Source of the DNA: Candidatus Nitronereus thalassa
GTDB taxonomy: Bacteria > Nitrospirota > Nitrospiria > Nitrospirales > UBA8639
Assembly (NCBI RefSeq): GCF_032191465.1
Contig: NZ_JAQOUE010000001.1
Coordinates: forward strand, 1,612,001 to 1,676,000
Length of the DNA stretch: 64,000 bases
Direction of reading: 5' to 3'
This document shows positions 63,955 to 64,000 of this stretch, in pieces; position 1 is the stretch's first letter, and the number at the start of each line of letters is the position of its first letter. The notes below the pieces were generated by a model that was not told the origin of the DNA, did not search any database, and was given only the letters and a program-made list of their open reading frames with translations. The translations under genes and the position numbers were made by a program.

Positions 63955-64000
63955 AAACGTCTCCTGGTCTCTCTCATATATTGGGCAGTATTATAGGAAA

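Noticed and set aside
1-64000. CRISPR arrays, prophage or insertion sequences
   Set aside because: No regular spaced repeats, no transposase or phage structural genes were seen on either strand.

Overview
The window is a chromosomal stretch of about 50% G+C from a Gram-negative bacterium that most resembles a nitrite-oxidising Nitrospira-type member of the Nitrospirota. This is inference: there is no 16S rRNA. The main reasons are a five-gene 2-oxoacid:ferredoxin oxidoreductase set (29974-33916) of the kind used in the reductive TCA cycle, a radical SAM/PCP_red/universal-stress gene group (39821-43800), and a PerR-rubrerythrin-HdrD-like-DUF3501 oxidative stress block. I see no prophage, insertion sequence, transposase, integrase or CRISPR array.

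Layout. 48-3264: FmdB zinc ribbon, MlaA-like protein, two very small Cys-rich proteins and an exported PQQ-type sugar dehydrogenase. 3291-6083: mreB and a divergent M23 peptidase. 6096-10652: parC and parE. 10811-13463: a SagB-type double nitroreductase, a 29-residue membrane peptide and a PuuD-like membrane protein. 13620-16956: PerR, rubrerythrin, Fe-S/CCG protein, DUF3501 and an ErpA-like A-type carrier, then a tandem-domain QueD-like protein. 17932-19511: a repeat-flanked island with an HNH nuclease gene ending in an attC-like site. 19599-23137: thioredoxin-like protein, peroxiredoxin, PBP1A. 23160-29280: a full ISC operon (iscRSUA-hscBA-iscX, minus strand) with its ferredoxin divergent. 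29368-33916: tRNA-Asn and the oxidoreductase operon. 34351-39088: TIGR03790 protein, ahcY, metK. 39821-43800: Usp/PCP_red fusion, NirJ/AhbD-like radical SAM enzyme and HemJ/CopD-like membrane protein. 44065-45432: der. 45501-46935: a second repeat-flanked island, with a staphylococcal-nuclease-like gene. 47046-50891: M20 peptidase, M50 protease, HTH-MBL protein and macrodomain protein. 51041-57073: REC-GGDEF-EAL protein, a gene-poor gap with a likely structured RNA, metF, CheY-like regulator and small orphans. 57114-63954: glnS, ROK kinase, DUF748 protein, purU.

How it fits together. Fe-S supply (ISC, ErpA-like, ferredoxin) sits beside a large Fe-S user, the oxidoreductase. PerR, rubrerythrin and peroxiredoxin would protect those clusters. 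ahcY, metK, metF and purU form a one-carbon/methyl-cycle theme. The most unusual items are the three-gene PCP_red/radical SAM/HemJ-like set, which looks like an undescribed tetrapyrrole-related system, and the two islands. Each island is a nuclease gene between inverted copies of the same roughly 215-240 bp element, whose hairpins show compensatory changes. Start codons were moved from the longest reading frame wherever a Shine-Dalgarno sequence favoured another choice; this is noted per gene.
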